From the NCBI GenBank assembly GCA_958295945.1, contig OY282386.1, forward strand, positions 4,830,204 through 4,894,203: a stretch of DNA of 64,000 nucleotides, given 5' to 3'. Below are positions 9,354 to 19,663 of this stretch, piece by piece; positions within the stretch are counted from its first letter, which is position 1, and each line of letters begins with the position of its first letter. Source of the DNA: Candidatus Poribacteria bacterium. GTDB taxonomy: Bacteria; Poribacteria; WGA-4E; WGA-3G. The position numbers and the translations under genes are program-made. The notes beneath the pieces were generated by a model that saw only the letters and a program-made list of their open reading frames with translations, was not told where the DNA came from and ran no database searches.

Positions 9354-10877
9354 CTAACTTTTTATATTAAGTGATTTTACGGCATTATTGAAATCTTCAC
9401 CGCGTTCTTTGTAATCCGAATACATGTCAAAACTTGCATTCGCAGGTGATAAAAGAACGATATCTCCTTGTACCGCATGATTATGAGCATATTCTACTGC
9501 CTCTTTCATTGAAATTGTATTGTGTATCATAGCACAACCATTAAGTGTCTGATGTATATTATACGTGTGTTCTCCAAGCAAAATCAAACATTTTACACTG
9601 GCACGGACGAGATCAATAAGAGGTCTATAATCATTACCTTTATCAAATCCACCAAGGATTAGGAGCACCCGTTTATGATCTTCACCTGCCGATCTATTAT
9701 TAATGATTGATTCAAGTGCAGCACTTGTTGCTATGACGTTGGTTGCTTTGGAATCGTTTATGTAATGTACATCATTTAAAACACGTACTGTTTCATAAGC
9801 GTGTTCAAGAGCATCATGTTTCTTATCAAATTCAAGGAGAGCTTGTCGCATATCCGTTACTGTTACACCGTAGATAGTCCCAACCACTATTGATGCCAGA
9901 ACATTACGTATATTATGTGATCCTGCTAAGGGAATCTCAGTGATATTACAAATCAAGTCTTCCTGCTTGTTTTGATAATTAGATATGTTGAATGCATCTC
10001 CATTTCTTCGCAGACCAGCACCAATCTTACAACCCATCTTTTCACAATAATTCATCAATCCTGTGTCTGTATCAATTAGATTATCTGTAAAATATGCTTT
10101 CTTAGCTTCAGGGTCATGTGAAAGTCGTCTTATAGGATCATCAGCAGCATTTAGTACTATCCAATCCGATTCAGTCTGGTTTGCATAAATCTTGCGTTTA
10201 GCACTTAAATATGCATCCATTGTTTTGTGGCGATCAAGATGATCACGCGCGAAATTCAAGAAAACACTTACATTTGGATGAAAAGAAACGGTGCTTTCTA
10301 ACTGAAAACTACTTGCTTCAACCACGACGATGTCCTTTTCGGATAGTGTCATAACCTTACTTGCTAATGGCACACCGATATTTCCTGCAACAATGACGTT
10401 AGAGAAAACGTTGCTACGTTCAAGTATCGCTGCCGTCAATAGCGTAGTTGTAGACTTACCTTTCGTGCCTGTAATTGCAACGATAGGTGCTTGACAAAGA
10501 GCAGCGGATATTTCTAATTCACCCACAATTGGTATGTTTCTTTCTTTCGCATGACATAAAATTGGAATATCTAAAGGCACACCTGGAGAAACGACGATTA
10601 TTTCTGCGTTAGCAATACAAGATCCTTCATGTCCTCCAAGTTGGTATTCTATAGGTATCCCATCCAATTGGGAAAGTTCATTAGACAACGTATCTCTGTC
10701 ACGTTTATCTGTCATTGCGATATTTGCACCAAACTCATAAAGTAGACGTGCAATTGCGGTGCCACTTCTATTAGCACCAAAAATAGTGATATATTTATCC
10801 GAATAACTTTTTGGTTCGGATGTATCTAACATTTTTCTTACCGTTGAATTTGGAAAGGAGGATATTTTGAGGATCAA
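9354..10877 (-). CDS. murD: UDP-N-acetylmuramoyl-L-alanine--D-glutamate ligase MurD
   Basis: Adds D-glutamate to UDP-MurNAc-L-Ala. The N-terminal nucleotide-binding segment TIFGANRSGTAIARLL is at about 31-46, the P-loop GTKGKSTT at 137-144, and the C-terminal NDSKATN motif is present. The longest frame starts with TTG at 10877, just after the mraY stop; an in-frame ATG at 10832, preceded by a weak GGTAAG, would remove 15 residues and is equally plausible. Length of about 490-507 aa is slightly long for the family. Confidence 0.95.
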   Translation of the reverse strand: MILKISSFPNSTVRKMLDTSEPKSYSDKYITIFGANRSGTAIARLLYEFGANIAMTDKRDRDTLSNELSQLDGIPIEYQLGGHEGSCIANAEIIVVSPGVPLDIPILCHAKERNIPIVGELEISAALCQAPIVAITGTKGKSTTTLLTAAILERSNVFSNVIVAGNIGVPLASKVMTLSEKDIVVVEASSFQLESTVSFHPNVSVFLNFARDHLDRHKTMDAYLSAKRKIYANQTESDWIVLNAADDPIRRLSHDPEAKKAYFTDNLIDTDTGLMNYCEKMGCKIGAGLRRNGDAFNISNYQNKQEDLICNITEIPLAGSHNIRNVLASIVVGTIYGVTVTDMRQALLEFDKKHDALEHAYETVRVLNDVHYINDSKATNVIATSAALESIINNRSAGEDHKRVLLILGGFDKGNDYRPLIDLVRASVKCLILLGEHTYNIHQTLNGCAMIHNTISMKEAVEYAHNHAVQGDIVLLSPANASFDMYSDYKERGEDFNNAVKSLNIKS

Positions 10878-10880
10878 TTC

Positions 10881-11999
10881 TTATCCAATTCTAAGCGTAC
10901 TCAACGCTATCAACATCAAGATAAGTGCGACAATCCAGAATCGGATTACTACTTTTGATTCCTTCCAACCTGAAAGCAAAAAATGATAATGAAGTGGAGA
11001 CATTTTTATAACCCGTTTTCCGAATGTTCTATATGACCACACCTGTATGATGACAGAAAGTGTCTCTGCTACAAAAATACCACCCGCGATGATTAGTAGA
11101 AATTCCTGTTTTATAAGGAGAGCACACGTGCCGAGAGTAGCACCGAGAGGTAATGATCCGGTGTCTCCCATGAAAAGTTGTGCAGGATGTCCATTGTACC
11201 ATAGGAATCCCAATCCTGCCCCAACTAATGCTGCACAAAAAATAGCAGCAACTTCTCCACCGATTGGTAAATGGAATAGGTTAAGATGTTCCGCAATAAC
11301 ATTGTGACTTGCAAGGTACCCCAATGCCCCAATTGTACCTGCTACGAAAAGCGTACATCCAATTGCCAATCCATCCATTCCATCCGTAAGATTTACGGCA
11401 TTTGATGTACCAACAATAACTAACGTTGCAAGAGGAATAAAGAGAATATTCAGATTAGGCTTATAGTTCTTGAAAAATGGAAGATGTAATGCCGTGCGAC
11501 TTGCAGTATCATTCGCTTCAACTGGACCCCATTGGTAAAGATAATATGCAATTGCTATAGCCCCCACCGTTTGGAGGACAATCTTCTGCCAACCGCGTAG
11601 TCCAAGCGATTGTTTTCTACTAATTTTACACATATCATCTAAAAATCCAAGTCCTCCAAACCACAACGTCGTCAGAATCATCAGGTAGATAAAAGGTTGA
11701 TCCAACTTTGCCCAAAAGACGATGGATATTAACACGGCTACTATGATTAATATCCCACCCATTGTAGGTGTTCCAGCCTTGCTTTGATCATCATCATTCT
11801 GCTGTGCTTTCTCGACCTCTTCTTGAATATGCTCACCTATACGCAACTGTTTCAACCTTCTTATCATAAATGGTCCTAAAACAAGCGAAATGACGAGAGC
11901 TGTAGCAGTCGCATAAACAGCACGGAATGGAATTGAACCAAATACTTCAAAAGGTTGATATAGGTTTATAAGGTTTTGAAAGAATAGATGATAAAACAT
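10881..11999 (-). CDS. mraY: Phospho-N-acetylmuramoyl-pentapeptide transferase MraY
   Basis: Integral membrane enzyme that transfers phospho-MurNAc-pentapeptide to undecaprenyl phosphate to form lipid I. About ten transmembrane segments are interspersed with diagnostic loops: GTPTMGGILI, the aspartate-rich GFLDDMCK, NLTDGMDGLA, FMGDTGSLPLG and the MSPLHYHFLLSGW loop. Length 372 aa is normal. It directly precedes murD (3 bp gap) and follows ddl after 115 bp of AT-rich DNA. Confidence 0.97.
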   Translation of the reverse strand: MFYHLFFQNLINLYQPFEVFGSIPFRAVYATATALVISLVLGPFMIRRLKQLRIGEHIQEEVEKAQQNDDDQSKAGTPTMGGILIIVAVLISIVFWAKLDQPFIYLMILTTLWFGGLGFLDDMCKISRKQSLGLRGWQKIVLQTVGAIAIAYYLYQWGPVEANDTASRTALHLPFFKNYKPNLNILFIPLATLVIVGTSNAVNLTDGMDGLAIGCTLFVAGTIGALGYLASHNVIAEHLNLFHLPIGGEVAAIFCAALVGAGLGFLWYNGHPAQLFMGDTGSLPLGATLGTCALLIKQEFLLIIAGGIFVAETLSVIIQVWSYRTFGKRVIKMSPLHYHFLLSGWKESKVVIRFWIVALILMLIALSTLRIG

Positions 12000-12114
12000 A
12001 TAAATGTGAATTTTCTAACTGGAGCAAGGATTAATCAGTATGTGATGTATCATTTTTAAATTACAAGTGAAAAAAAATAAAAAAATGTAATGAGAAATTG
12101 ATAATTTCTTTGGA

Positions 12115-13338
12115 TCATTCCTCTAATTGTGAGTGCGATTTTAGTTTAGTGAGATTTGCACCAGCTTGACTTAACAGGTTCGTTGAATAGGAATAGATGA
12201 GTCGGTTTTTCTCATTATTGGTTTCTATGGCAAGGTTTACCAGTTGGGATACCAAATCCGGAAAGGAGACACCATCAGGTTCCCATAAGTAAAAACTAAA
12301 AGATCCTGGAATTGTGTTTATCTCATTTACATATACTTGTCCATCATCACTAACCAAAAAATCAATTCTGGCAATTCCCATGCAGTCAAGAATCTTAAAA
12401 GTTTCCGAAGCAAGTTTCTGAATATGTAACGTCATATCCTCAGGAATAGGTGCAGGTATTTTTCGTTGTGCCCCAGCCATACCTGATGTGTTTTCAGTTA
12501 TGGGTGAATCATTAGAAGTCTGCTCTGTTTCTGAATTTTGATGTATGTATTTATCATCAAAACTAAGAAAATCCGTGCTAGTAATCGGTTGTTCACATAC
12601 TGATGCAATTGGTGTGTGTGTTCCCATTACCGAACAATTGATTTCATACCCATTTTCAATACCTTGTTCAACGAGGATACGACGACAATAACGACAAGCA
12701 AGTTCAATTGCATCTTTAAGCTCTTCCGTATTTTTTGCTTGACTAACACCTATACTTGAACCACTAATTGCTGGTTTGACGAACACAGGATATACAGTCT
12801 TCTCTTCTATAATGCTGACAATATCATCACTGGAAGAATTCCATTCATGTTTTGTAAACGGAATATATGGAACAATTGGAAGTCCGTTCTCATTAAGCAC
12901 AGCCTTCATCATGATTTTATCCATACCAATACTTGAACCGACGATTCCAGCCCCTACATACGGCACATCCATCAGTTCAAGCAATCCTTGGAGACTACCA
13001 TCTTCACCATTTACACCATGAATTGCAGGAAACACAATATCAACATTTAGTTCCCTTTTCTTACTAAATAAACCAGTTCGTTTCGGTAATACACTGAATC
13101 TTGGATTTGCTTGGAATTCAACAGTAACTATATCATAATCATTAGCACTTGGTAATGCGCCATCTGTAAATGTGCTTAATTCACCGAGTTCATCACCAGT
13201 TAACCATATTCCCTCTTTTGTTATATATATTGGGGTTACGTCATGGCTCTCAGTTAATGCAGCTTTGACCTGATGTGCTGTGACGATTGACACTTCATGT
13301 TCGGGTGATCTCCCTCCAAAAATGACCGCTACGTTCAT
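12115..13338 (-). CDS. ddl: D-alanine--D-alanine ligase
   Basis: ATP-grasp enzyme that makes the D-Ala-D-Ala dipeptide added by MurF. The N-terminal motif FGGRSPEHEVSIVTAHQV, the central SSIGVSQA loop and the C-terminal metal-binding VNEINTIPGSFSFYLWE are clear. A serine/threonine/glutamate-rich insertion of about 30 residues (around 275-305) makes the protein 407 aa, longer than the usual 310-370. It lies between murF and mraY. Confidence 0.94.
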   Translation of the reverse strand: MNVAVIFGGRSPEHEVSIVTAHQVKAALTESHDVTPIYITKEGIWLTGDELGELSTFTDGALPSANDYDIVTVEFQANPRFSVLPKRTGLFSKKRELNVDIVFPAIHGVNGEDGSLQGLLELMDVPYVGAGIVGSSIGMDKIMMKAVLNENGLPIVPYIPFTKHEWNSSSDDIVSIIEEKTVYPVFVKPAISGSSIGVSQAKNTEELKDAIELACRYCRRILVEQGIENGYEINCSVMGTHTPIASVCEQPITSTDFLSFDDKYIHQNSETEQTSNDSPITENTSGMAGAQRKIPAPIPEDMTLHIQKLASETFKILDCMGIARIDFLVSDDGQVYVNEINTIPGSFSFYLWEPDGVSFPDLVSQLVNLAIETNNEKNRLIYSYSTNLLSQAGANLTKLKSHSQLEE

Positions 13339-13416
13339 TGTTATTTCCTTTTAATTCCTTTCTTAGTCCATCAGTTAAATTTAATTTAGACCTTAACCTT
13401 CATCTATTGATGTATA

Positions 13417-15036
13417 TTATGATACTTCATTGTAATTATCTGGTAAATCATTTTCAAATAAGACGACATCTCCCGGTTTCAACCTTGTCTGAAGATGTTG
13501 CTGTGCTTCATCAAGATTGTTCACGATAGATATTTTTTGATCGGGATAGTTTTCGTTCTTGAGTCCGTCCAATATCGGTGCCGTTCTTATCTTGCCAACA
13601 AGAATGATATGGTCACAAACTTTCGCTGCTTCTGAACCAAAATGTCTATTCTCATCATATTCTCGTGCACCAAGTTCTACCATACCTGGTGTAACCAATA
13701 CCTTTTTTCCCTGTTTTTCACTTAAAAAGTCTGTGAGGACTTCAAGCGCAGCCTTTGCACCTTCAGGATTTGAATTGAAACTGTCATCTATAATTGTTAC
13801 GCCCGCAACACCTTTCACCAACTGCAATCGGTGGGGAACTGGTTCCAATGTAGATACGGCACTTTGTATTTCAAGCAATGTCATACCACAATGCAGAGCA
13901 ACACTAATAGCTGCAAGTATATTTGACACATTGTGTTTACCCAAAAGCCGTGTTGTGATTTTTACAGCTCCCGCTTCTTCGTCAAATACTGTGAAAGTTA
14001 ATCCTTTTTCGTTCTGTATAATATTTTTGGCACTCAACCTAACCGAATGATTTGCTGTTATACCGTATTGGATAACAGGAACAGAATCGGTTGTTTCTGC
14101 TAACTTTGCACAAATTTCATTGTCAGCATTTATCACTGCAAGGCCGTTTTGTGGTAGTGCTTCAATTAACTCATACTTTGCACGAGTAGTATTTTCAATT
14201 GTTTTGAATCTTTCTAAATGTACTGGACCAACTGCAGTGAGTATACCGATTTCTGGAGGAGCCAACCGACACAATTCACGAATGTCACCACGTTTGTATG
14301 CTCCCATTTCTACAATAAAAAACTTATGCTTAGGTAATAAATCTCCTCTGATTACCTTGCATATACCCATCGGTGTATTATAACTATCTGGGGTCATCAA
14401 TGTGTTGTACTTCTGCGACAGAATTTGTTGTAGAATGTATTTTGTGCTTGTTTTACCATAGCTTCCTGTAATTCCTACAATCTTTGGTTGTAGTGTTTTT
14501 ATCCGTTTTCTCGCATCACGCAAATAGATGTTATTAATTGTCTGTTCTAACGGCCAAATTACGAAACTGCTCACAGCAAGTATAGGCACTGAAAGTTCAC
14601 TGAATAAAAAGAACCCAATACGCCAACTTTCTTCATTCACATAACTAACAAACATTATCGCTACGACAACAAGCATCGCAAGTGCCAATCCGAAAAGCCG
14701 TTTAGCACGGGCAGTGAATACGAGTGGTTTTTTCGCGGTAATTCTCTTACGACTAATAATTCTAAAGACCAAAAATGCTGTCCATGTAAGACATATCACT
14801 GTATAGGACCAAGTCGACAAAATGCTTGGAAATACTGATATAACTACCAACACACCTGCGATTAATAATATTTCTATGATTTCAAAACAACTTCGAATGT
14901 GTTCCGATATCCATTTCAGATACCGTTGAGGTTTATACCCATCCAGTTGAAGTATGTGTAATCCACCTGTTGTCCTGATGACAGCCCTAATATAACAAGT
15001 GACAATCAGAAGGTAAAATAATATCTCATTTAGCAT
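13417..15036 (-). CDS. murF: MurF-type Mur ligase with N-terminal membrane domain
   Basis: The C-terminal two thirds is a Mur ligase: P-loop ITGSYGKTSTK near residues 189-199, the VGPVHLERF segment, a glycine-rich central domain and the C-terminal DDSFNSNPEGAKAAL motif typical of MurF, which adds D-Ala-D-Ala. The first 165 or so residues are not the usual UDP-MurNAc-binding MurF domain 1. They form about five hydrophobic helices (roughly 5-20, 52-72, 75-94, 115-133, 141-165) with basic loops. Position between murE and ddl supports a MurF role, and no second murF is in the window. The membrane domain implies a ligase anchored at the inner membrane. Confidence 0.85.
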   Translation of the reverse strand: MLNEILFYLLIVTCYIRAVIRTTGGLHILQLDGYKPQRYLKWISEHIRSCFEIIEILLIAGVLVVISVFPSILSTWSYTVICLTWTAFLVFRIISRKRITAKKPLVFTARAKRLFGLALAMLVVVAIMFVSYVNEESWRIGFFLFSELSVPILAVSSFVIWPLEQTINNIYLRDARKRIKTLQPKIVGITGSYGKTSTKYILQQILSQKYNTLMTPDSYNTPMGICKVIRGDLLPKHKFFIVEMGAYKRGDIRELCRLAPPEIGILTAVGPVHLERFKTIENTTRAKYELIEALPQNGLAVINADNEICAKLAETTDSVPVIQYGITANHSVRLSAKNIIQNEKGLTFTVFDEEAGAVKITTRLLGKHNVSNILAAISVALHCGMTLLEIQSAVSTLEPVPHRLQLVKGVAGVTIIDDSFNSNPEGAKAALEVLTDFLSEKQGKKVLVTPGMVELGAREYDENRHFGSEAAKVCDHIILVGKIRTAPILDGLKNENYPDQKISIVNNLDEAQQHLQTRLKPGDVVLFENDLPDNYNEVS

Positions 15037-15239
15037 GGTTTATAGTTGTTTTCCAATATGATTATTGATTTAATGGGTATTGACAACAAAAACGCAATGA
15101 ATAGTCTGCATACTGTGATATTTAGCAGACACAATTCATTGCGAACAAATTGACATTTCTTTCGATTGAACAAGTAATTTAACGAGCGATCAATTATAAA
15201 ATTACCTAATTGACAATCCATGCCATGCAAAACAGTTGT

Positions 15240-16001
15240 TCAAGCCAAAAAGGTTTCAACAGATTGACAAAACTCTTTAGGTTTGTCAAGAAACGAAAAA
15301 TGTCCTGCACCTTTGAGGATGACTAACTCAGCGTTAGGAATCTCATCTTGCATTATCTTGCCAGACGAAATAGGTGTGTCTATATCATTTTCTCCCCAAA
15401 TTAACAAAGTAGTTGCTTGTATCTTCGGTAATAGTGGTCGTAAGTTTTGGTTCACAGATTTCACCATTGTTGCTCTCATTAGACCTGCTTTCTTATAGTC
15501 ACTTGAGCCTACACGATTCGCAATATTATCTGCCAAACGCTTGCCTAAAGCACCACACTTCCGTATCAATCGTCCTATTTTAGCAAGACTGATTTTGAAA
15601 TGATATGTCATAGGACGGGGTAAGATTATTCCGGCACTGTCCACCAAGATCAGTTTATCAACTTTTTCAGGTTGTTCTGCTGCCAAGACAATAGATATCC
15701 TACCTCCATACGAGTGGCCAATTAAATGTGCTTTGTCAATGTTGAGTTTTTCAAAAAAAATAGATATTATTCTCGCATAATCGGAAGCATCCCATGCATC
15801 TGGTGGAATCTCACTTAGTCCAAATCCTGGTAAATCAAGGGCATATATCTGATGAGTATCCGAAAACCTATCAAATACATAACTGAAAGTATTTGCTTCA
15901 GCACCCCAACCGTGCAATAGAATAACAGGTGTACCTGTACCCTCAACTTGATAAGCGATTTTTAGTTTTTCAATCTCTATGAACTTCACTCGCCCCATCA
16001 A
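15240..16001 (-). CDS. Alpha/beta-fold hydrolase
   Basis: 253 aa alpha/beta hydrolase. The oxyanion-hole segment ILLHGWGAEA is near residue 28, the nucleophile elbow GHSYGG near 96 and the terminal histidine in KGAGHFSFLDKP near 233; an acid in the late GENDIDTPI strand completes a plausible triad. No signal peptide, so probably cytoplasmic. It sits between murE and murF in the cell-wall cluster, where no hydrolase is normally found. The sequence does not reveal the substrate; esterase or C-C hydrolase activity are both possible. Confidence 0.85.
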   Translation of the reverse strand: MMGRVKFIEIEKLKIAYQVEGTGTPVILLHGWGAEANTFSYVFDRFSDTHQIYALDLPGFGLSEIPPDAWDASDYARIISIFFEKLNIDKAHLIGHSYGGRISIVLAAEQPEKVDKLILVDSAGIILPRPMTYHFKISLAKIGRLIRKCGALGKRLADNIANRVGSSDYKKAGLMRATMVKSVNQNLRPLLPKIQATTLLIWGENDIDTPISSGKIMQDEIPNAELVILKGAGHFSFLDKPKEFCQSVETFLA

Positions 16002-16038
16002 ATTACCATCTCACTCGCTTTTCTCATTCAATATATGT

Positions 16039-17619
16039 CTACTGAATGATATGACTATCTTCCTGTTGCCTGTTTGACTTATTATCTAATTCTTGCAGAA
16101 TGTTTGATGCAACTTCCCGGTCATCAAATGGATACCGTTTTCCGTGAATTTCTTGATAATCTTCATGACCTTTTCCAGCAATTACGACAACATCACCTGG
16201 ATTTGCCTCAAAAATAGCGTTTCGAATTGCAACATGTCTCTCTGGAATACACTTAAATGCTGCATCATGTGGTAAATTTGACACAATATCTGAGATGATT
16301 TCATCGGGATTTTCAGTACGTGGATTATCTGAAGTTATTACACTCATATCTGCAATTTGTGTAGAAATTGCACCCATTTTTGGACGTTTCCCTCTATCAC
16401 GGTCACCTCCGCAACCAAACACCGAAATTAACTTTCCTTCCGAGATTCCGCGGGCTGCTGTCAGGACATTTTCCAATCCATCGGGAGTATGTGCATAATC
16501 CACAATTACAGCAAAGTCTGTATCACTTTTTCCATTTGAATTTACACGTTCAAAACGTCCAGGTACCACTGTTGATGAAAGACCTTCCTGAATTGCTGAA
16601 ACACTACAGTTATAGTGTAAACCCACACATATTGCTGCAAGTGCATTGTAAATATTATATGACCCGAGTAAACTGATAGACACATTAAACTTGTCAATTT
16701 TTGGGTCAGTCTTATTGAAATTGGTGTTACCTTCGTTTATAGCCGTGAAGGACAGTTTTTTTAGAGAACTTTCTATTTCTTGTGCCGTTATGTCAGAGTT
16801 TTCATCAAGACCATATCTTATAATATATTTCTCTGGAATATGTTCAACGATTCGCTTAGTTGCCTGTGAATCAGCATTTAATATTGCAACTCCATTTTCG
16901 CTCAACTGATCAAATAACTTCAATTTTGCAGATAAGTAATTTTCCATTGTGCCGTGGTAATCCAGGTGATCCTGTGTTAGATTGGTAAATATTGCGGTTT
17001 CAAAAGTAAGACCGAACAAACGGTGTTGTGCCAGTCCTTGAGATGAGGTCTCCATAACCACATGCTCTACACCTGCATCGGCAATCTGTTTTAACATTTC
17101 ATGGAGTTGAAATGCATCTGGAGTTGTTAGCAGTGCTGGAATATCAACACTTGTATCCTGTTGAGTACTTGAACCAGAGTCCACTACATCAAATGAATGT
17201 CCTACTGTGCCTAATACAGCAGCATTCTCTCCATTCGCCTTGAGTATTCCGTAAATTAAATGAGCAGTGGATGTTTTACCATTCGTGCCGGTTATACCCG
17301 TTAATCTTAGACTCTTTGCAGGATTACCGAACCAATTCGCAGCACACAATGATTGAGCAATTCGTCCATCGAGAGTGACGACAGAAGTTACATCCTTAGG
17401 TAAGTTGGATGCTTCATTTTCTGAAATGATGACCTTTGCACCGTTCTTGATAGCACCAGGGATAAATGTATGTCCATCTACATTCAACCCTTTATAACAA
17501 ATAAATGCATATCCCGGCTTGACCTTACGGTGATCACTGACTACACCATCAATTATCGGATTGGAGTCTCCTAAGACTTTTTTGACTTCAATTCCGGCCA
17601 GAAGGTTTTGGAGTTTCAT
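16039..17619 (-). CDS. murE: UDP-MurNAc-L-Ala-D-Glu--meso-diaminopimelate ligase MurE
   Basis: Adds the third residue of the stem peptide. The P-loop GTNGKTST is at about 110-117, and the substrate-specificity motif DNPR (in SDNPRTENP) predicts meso-diaminopimelate rather than L-lysine, consistent with a Gram-negative wall. I chose the ATG at 17619 because GGAGAGGG lies just upstream; another in-frame ATG at 17631 would add four residues. Either way the start lies inside the end of ftsI, indicating translational coupling. Length of about 526 aa is normal. Confidence 0.96.
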   Translation of the reverse strand: MKLQNLLAGIEVKKVLGDSNPIIDGVVSDHRKVKPGYAFICYKGLNVDGHTFIPGAIKNGAKVIISENEASNLPKDVTSVVTLDGRIAQSLCAANWFGNPAKSLRLTGITGTNGKTSTAHLIYGILKANGENAAVLGTVGHSFDVVDSGSSTQQDTSVDIPALLTTPDAFQLHEMLKQIADAGVEHVVMETSSQGLAQHRLFGLTFETAIFTNLTQDHLDYHGTMENYLSAKLKLFDQLSENGVAILNADSQATKRIVEHIPEKYIIRYGLDENSDITAQEIESSLKKLSFTAINEGNTNFNKTDPKIDKFNVSISLLGSYNIYNALAAICVGLHYNCSVSAIQEGLSSTVVPGRFERVNSNGKSDTDFAVIVDYAHTPDGLENVLTAARGISEGKLISVFGCGGDRDRGKRPKMGAISTQIADMSVITSDNPRTENPDEIISDIVSNLPHDAAFKCIPERHVAIRNAIFEANPGDVVVIAGKGHEDYQEIHGKRYPFDDREVASNILQELDNKSNRQQEDSHIIQ

Positions 17620-19537
17620 AACCCTCTCCATTTTTCACAAGTGTATCGTCAGAGATTGGAGTGTGTTTGATAGGTGATTGACTCAGTTCTTCAGAACTAC
17701 TCTCAAGTTTGTTCTTGTAGTTAGTAACTTGTGTACCACCTATATTTGTTATCCTACTTGATCCATCTGCATAATTTGAATTAGTAGTTCTCTTTTTTTT
17801 CGGTATAGTACCAAATAACCCTATTCGCTCAATATATGGAAGAGTTTGTTCAGCAATCCGCTTGAATATTGGTGCAGCAATCTGACCACTAAATCTGGCA
17901 CCACTGGGTTCGTCAAGTGTAACAATTATCGCAATTTTCGGATCATGTGCAGGTAGGAATCCCATAAAAGACATAACTTCTTTTCCAGCAGCATATCCTT
18001 TACCTTTCTCAGCTTTCTGAGCAGTACCTGTTTTACCCGCAATACTGACACCCTCTATTCTTGCACGCCTGCCACTTCCGTTTTCAACCACACCGATGAG
18101 AATATCAGTCATCTTTCTTGCAGTAGCAGGATCAATTACCTGCCTGATTTCAGTGGGATAAATCTTTTTGATTAAGTTCCCTCTTTCATCTCTGATTTCC
18201 TTAGTTATATACGGTTTGTGTAATGTCCCACCATTGGCGATAGCGGCTAACGCATTCACCATCTGTAAAGGAGTTACTGAGATCCCTTGTCCGAACGGTA
18301 CAGAACCTAGTGAATTTGTATCCCACCGCTTAAGTGCATACAAGTTACCTGTTTGTTCATAAGGAAGATCAACACCTGTCTGTTTTCCAAAACCGAAGTT
18401 CTCAACGTATACCTGAAATAGGTCCTGTCTAACGCCAATCAACTCTTGCACTATCTTTATCATCCCGATATTACTGGACTTGTGAAGCACTTCAGTAAGA
18501 GTTAGATGGCCTTTTGCTGAAACATCCTTAATCACACGCCGTCTCGTGATACGGTAACGTCCATTCTCACAGAATACCGTTGATTCCGGTGTCATAATGC
18601 CTTCATTCAATACTGCAGACGTTGCGATTATCTTGAAGATTGACCCCGGTTCAAATAGGTACCAAATCCCGAGATTGCGTTTTGCTTCTTCATCAGCATT
18701 TGTCTGATCATTAATGTCGTATGTAGGACAACTTGCCATTGCTAATATTTCTGATGTATTTACAGCAAGGACAATTGCTGTTCCTTTAGCAGCATTCCAA
18801 TCCTTACAACCCTGTTCAAGTTCTTTCTCAGCTATATCCTGAATTATTTCGTCAATAGTAAGCACCACGTTACTGCCACTGTTACCAAGAGAATTGGTGA
18901 AAGATTGTTGATTGAATGAGGTAGATGTAGAATTACCTTTTCTCTGAGAAATAGGCGAATGTATTTTATGAAGATAAGTGTTGTATTGATATTCAATTCC
19001 TTCACCCATACCCTCATCGTTTAGGTAACCAATGACCTGTGAGGCAAGTGTCTTTTTCGGATAAACACGATTCGGCTCAATCTCAATTTTGAGGCCTCTA
19101 TGATTATCTGTAATGTCGCGAATTGCTTCCAACCTATCATACACTATTCCTTTCTTGAGCCAAACATATTCTACATAATGTCCATTCCTCTTACGCTGTA
19201 GTAATGCTACTAAATTTGACGGTGTGGTATCTAATAAGGGGGCTAATTCAGTGGCGACACTGGCAGCGTTAGATTTTCTGTTGAAAGTCTTTGGATCAGC
19301 AGAAACAGATATTAGGTCTTGACTGATTCCTAAAACAGTACCATGTCTATCCTGTATTTTGCCTCGTTTAACATCGCTTTTTCCACCAGAACGCCAATCT
19401 CTTCGGTCTGCTAATGCTGAATCAGCGTTAGGAAATTGTATAGTAAATAACTTTCCTATCAATAAAAGAAAGCCAATTTGTAGCACTATTAAGACAAAAA
19501 CGAGTCGTCGTATTGAGAGAAATGTGTTACTTTTCAT
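17588..19537 (-). CDS. ftsI: Penicillin-binding protein FtsI (PBP3-type transpeptidase)
   Basis: Class B PBP that cross-links septal peptidoglycan together with FtsW. One transmembrane helix at about 8-32, a PBP-dimer domain, then the transpeptidase with active-site SIFK (in FEPGSIFKII), SSN (in KSSNIGMIK) and KTGTAQ motifs. Length 649 aa includes a polar, asparagine/serine-rich tail of about 60 residues past the catalytic domain. No PASTA domain is visible. Its 3' end overlaps murE. Confidence 0.96.
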   Translation of the reverse strand: MKSNTFLSIRRLVFVLIVLQIGFLLLIGKLFTIQFPNADSALADRRDWRSGGKSDVKRGKIQDRHGTVLGISQDLISVSADPKTFNRKSNAASVATELAPLLDTTPSNLVALLQRKRNGHYVEYVWLKKGIVYDRLEAIRDITDNHRGLKIEIEPNRVYPKKTLASQVIGYLNDEGMGEGIEYQYNTYLHKIHSPISQRKGNSTSTSFNQQSFTNSLGNSGSNVVLTIDEIIQDIAEKELEQGCKDWNAAKGTAIVLAVNTSEILAMASCPTYDINDQTNADEEAKRNLGIWYLFEPGSIFKIIATSAVLNEGIMTPESTVFCENGRYRITRRRVIKDVSAKGHLTLTEVLHKSSNIGMIKIVQELIGVRQDLFQVYVENFGFGKQTGVDLPYEQTGNLYALKRWDTNSLGSVPFGQGISVTPLQMVNALAAIANGGTLHKPYITKEIRDERGNLIKKIYPTEIRQVIDPATARKMTDILIGVVENGSGRRARIEGVSIAGKTGTAQKAEKGKGYAAGKEVMSFMGFLPAHDPKIAIIVTLDEPSGARFSGQIAAPIFKRIAEQTLPYIERIGLFGTIPKKKRTTNSNYADGSSRITNIGGTQVTNYKNKLESSSEELSQSPIKHTPISDDTLVKNGEGYETPKPSGRN

Positions 19538-19663
19538 TGTAGATTGTGTCTTTCATTTAATCAATGTGTAATCTATCACTCTATAATATGATTGAATACA
19601 TTTTGAGAATATGATAAAGGTCTATCAAGTTTGTAGAACATAGATGTAGCAGATATTCACTCT

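Noticed and set aside
15030-15230. 66-codon minus-strand frame upstream of murF
   Set aside because: AT-rich, overlaps the murF start, and its composition is not protein-like; treated as spacer.
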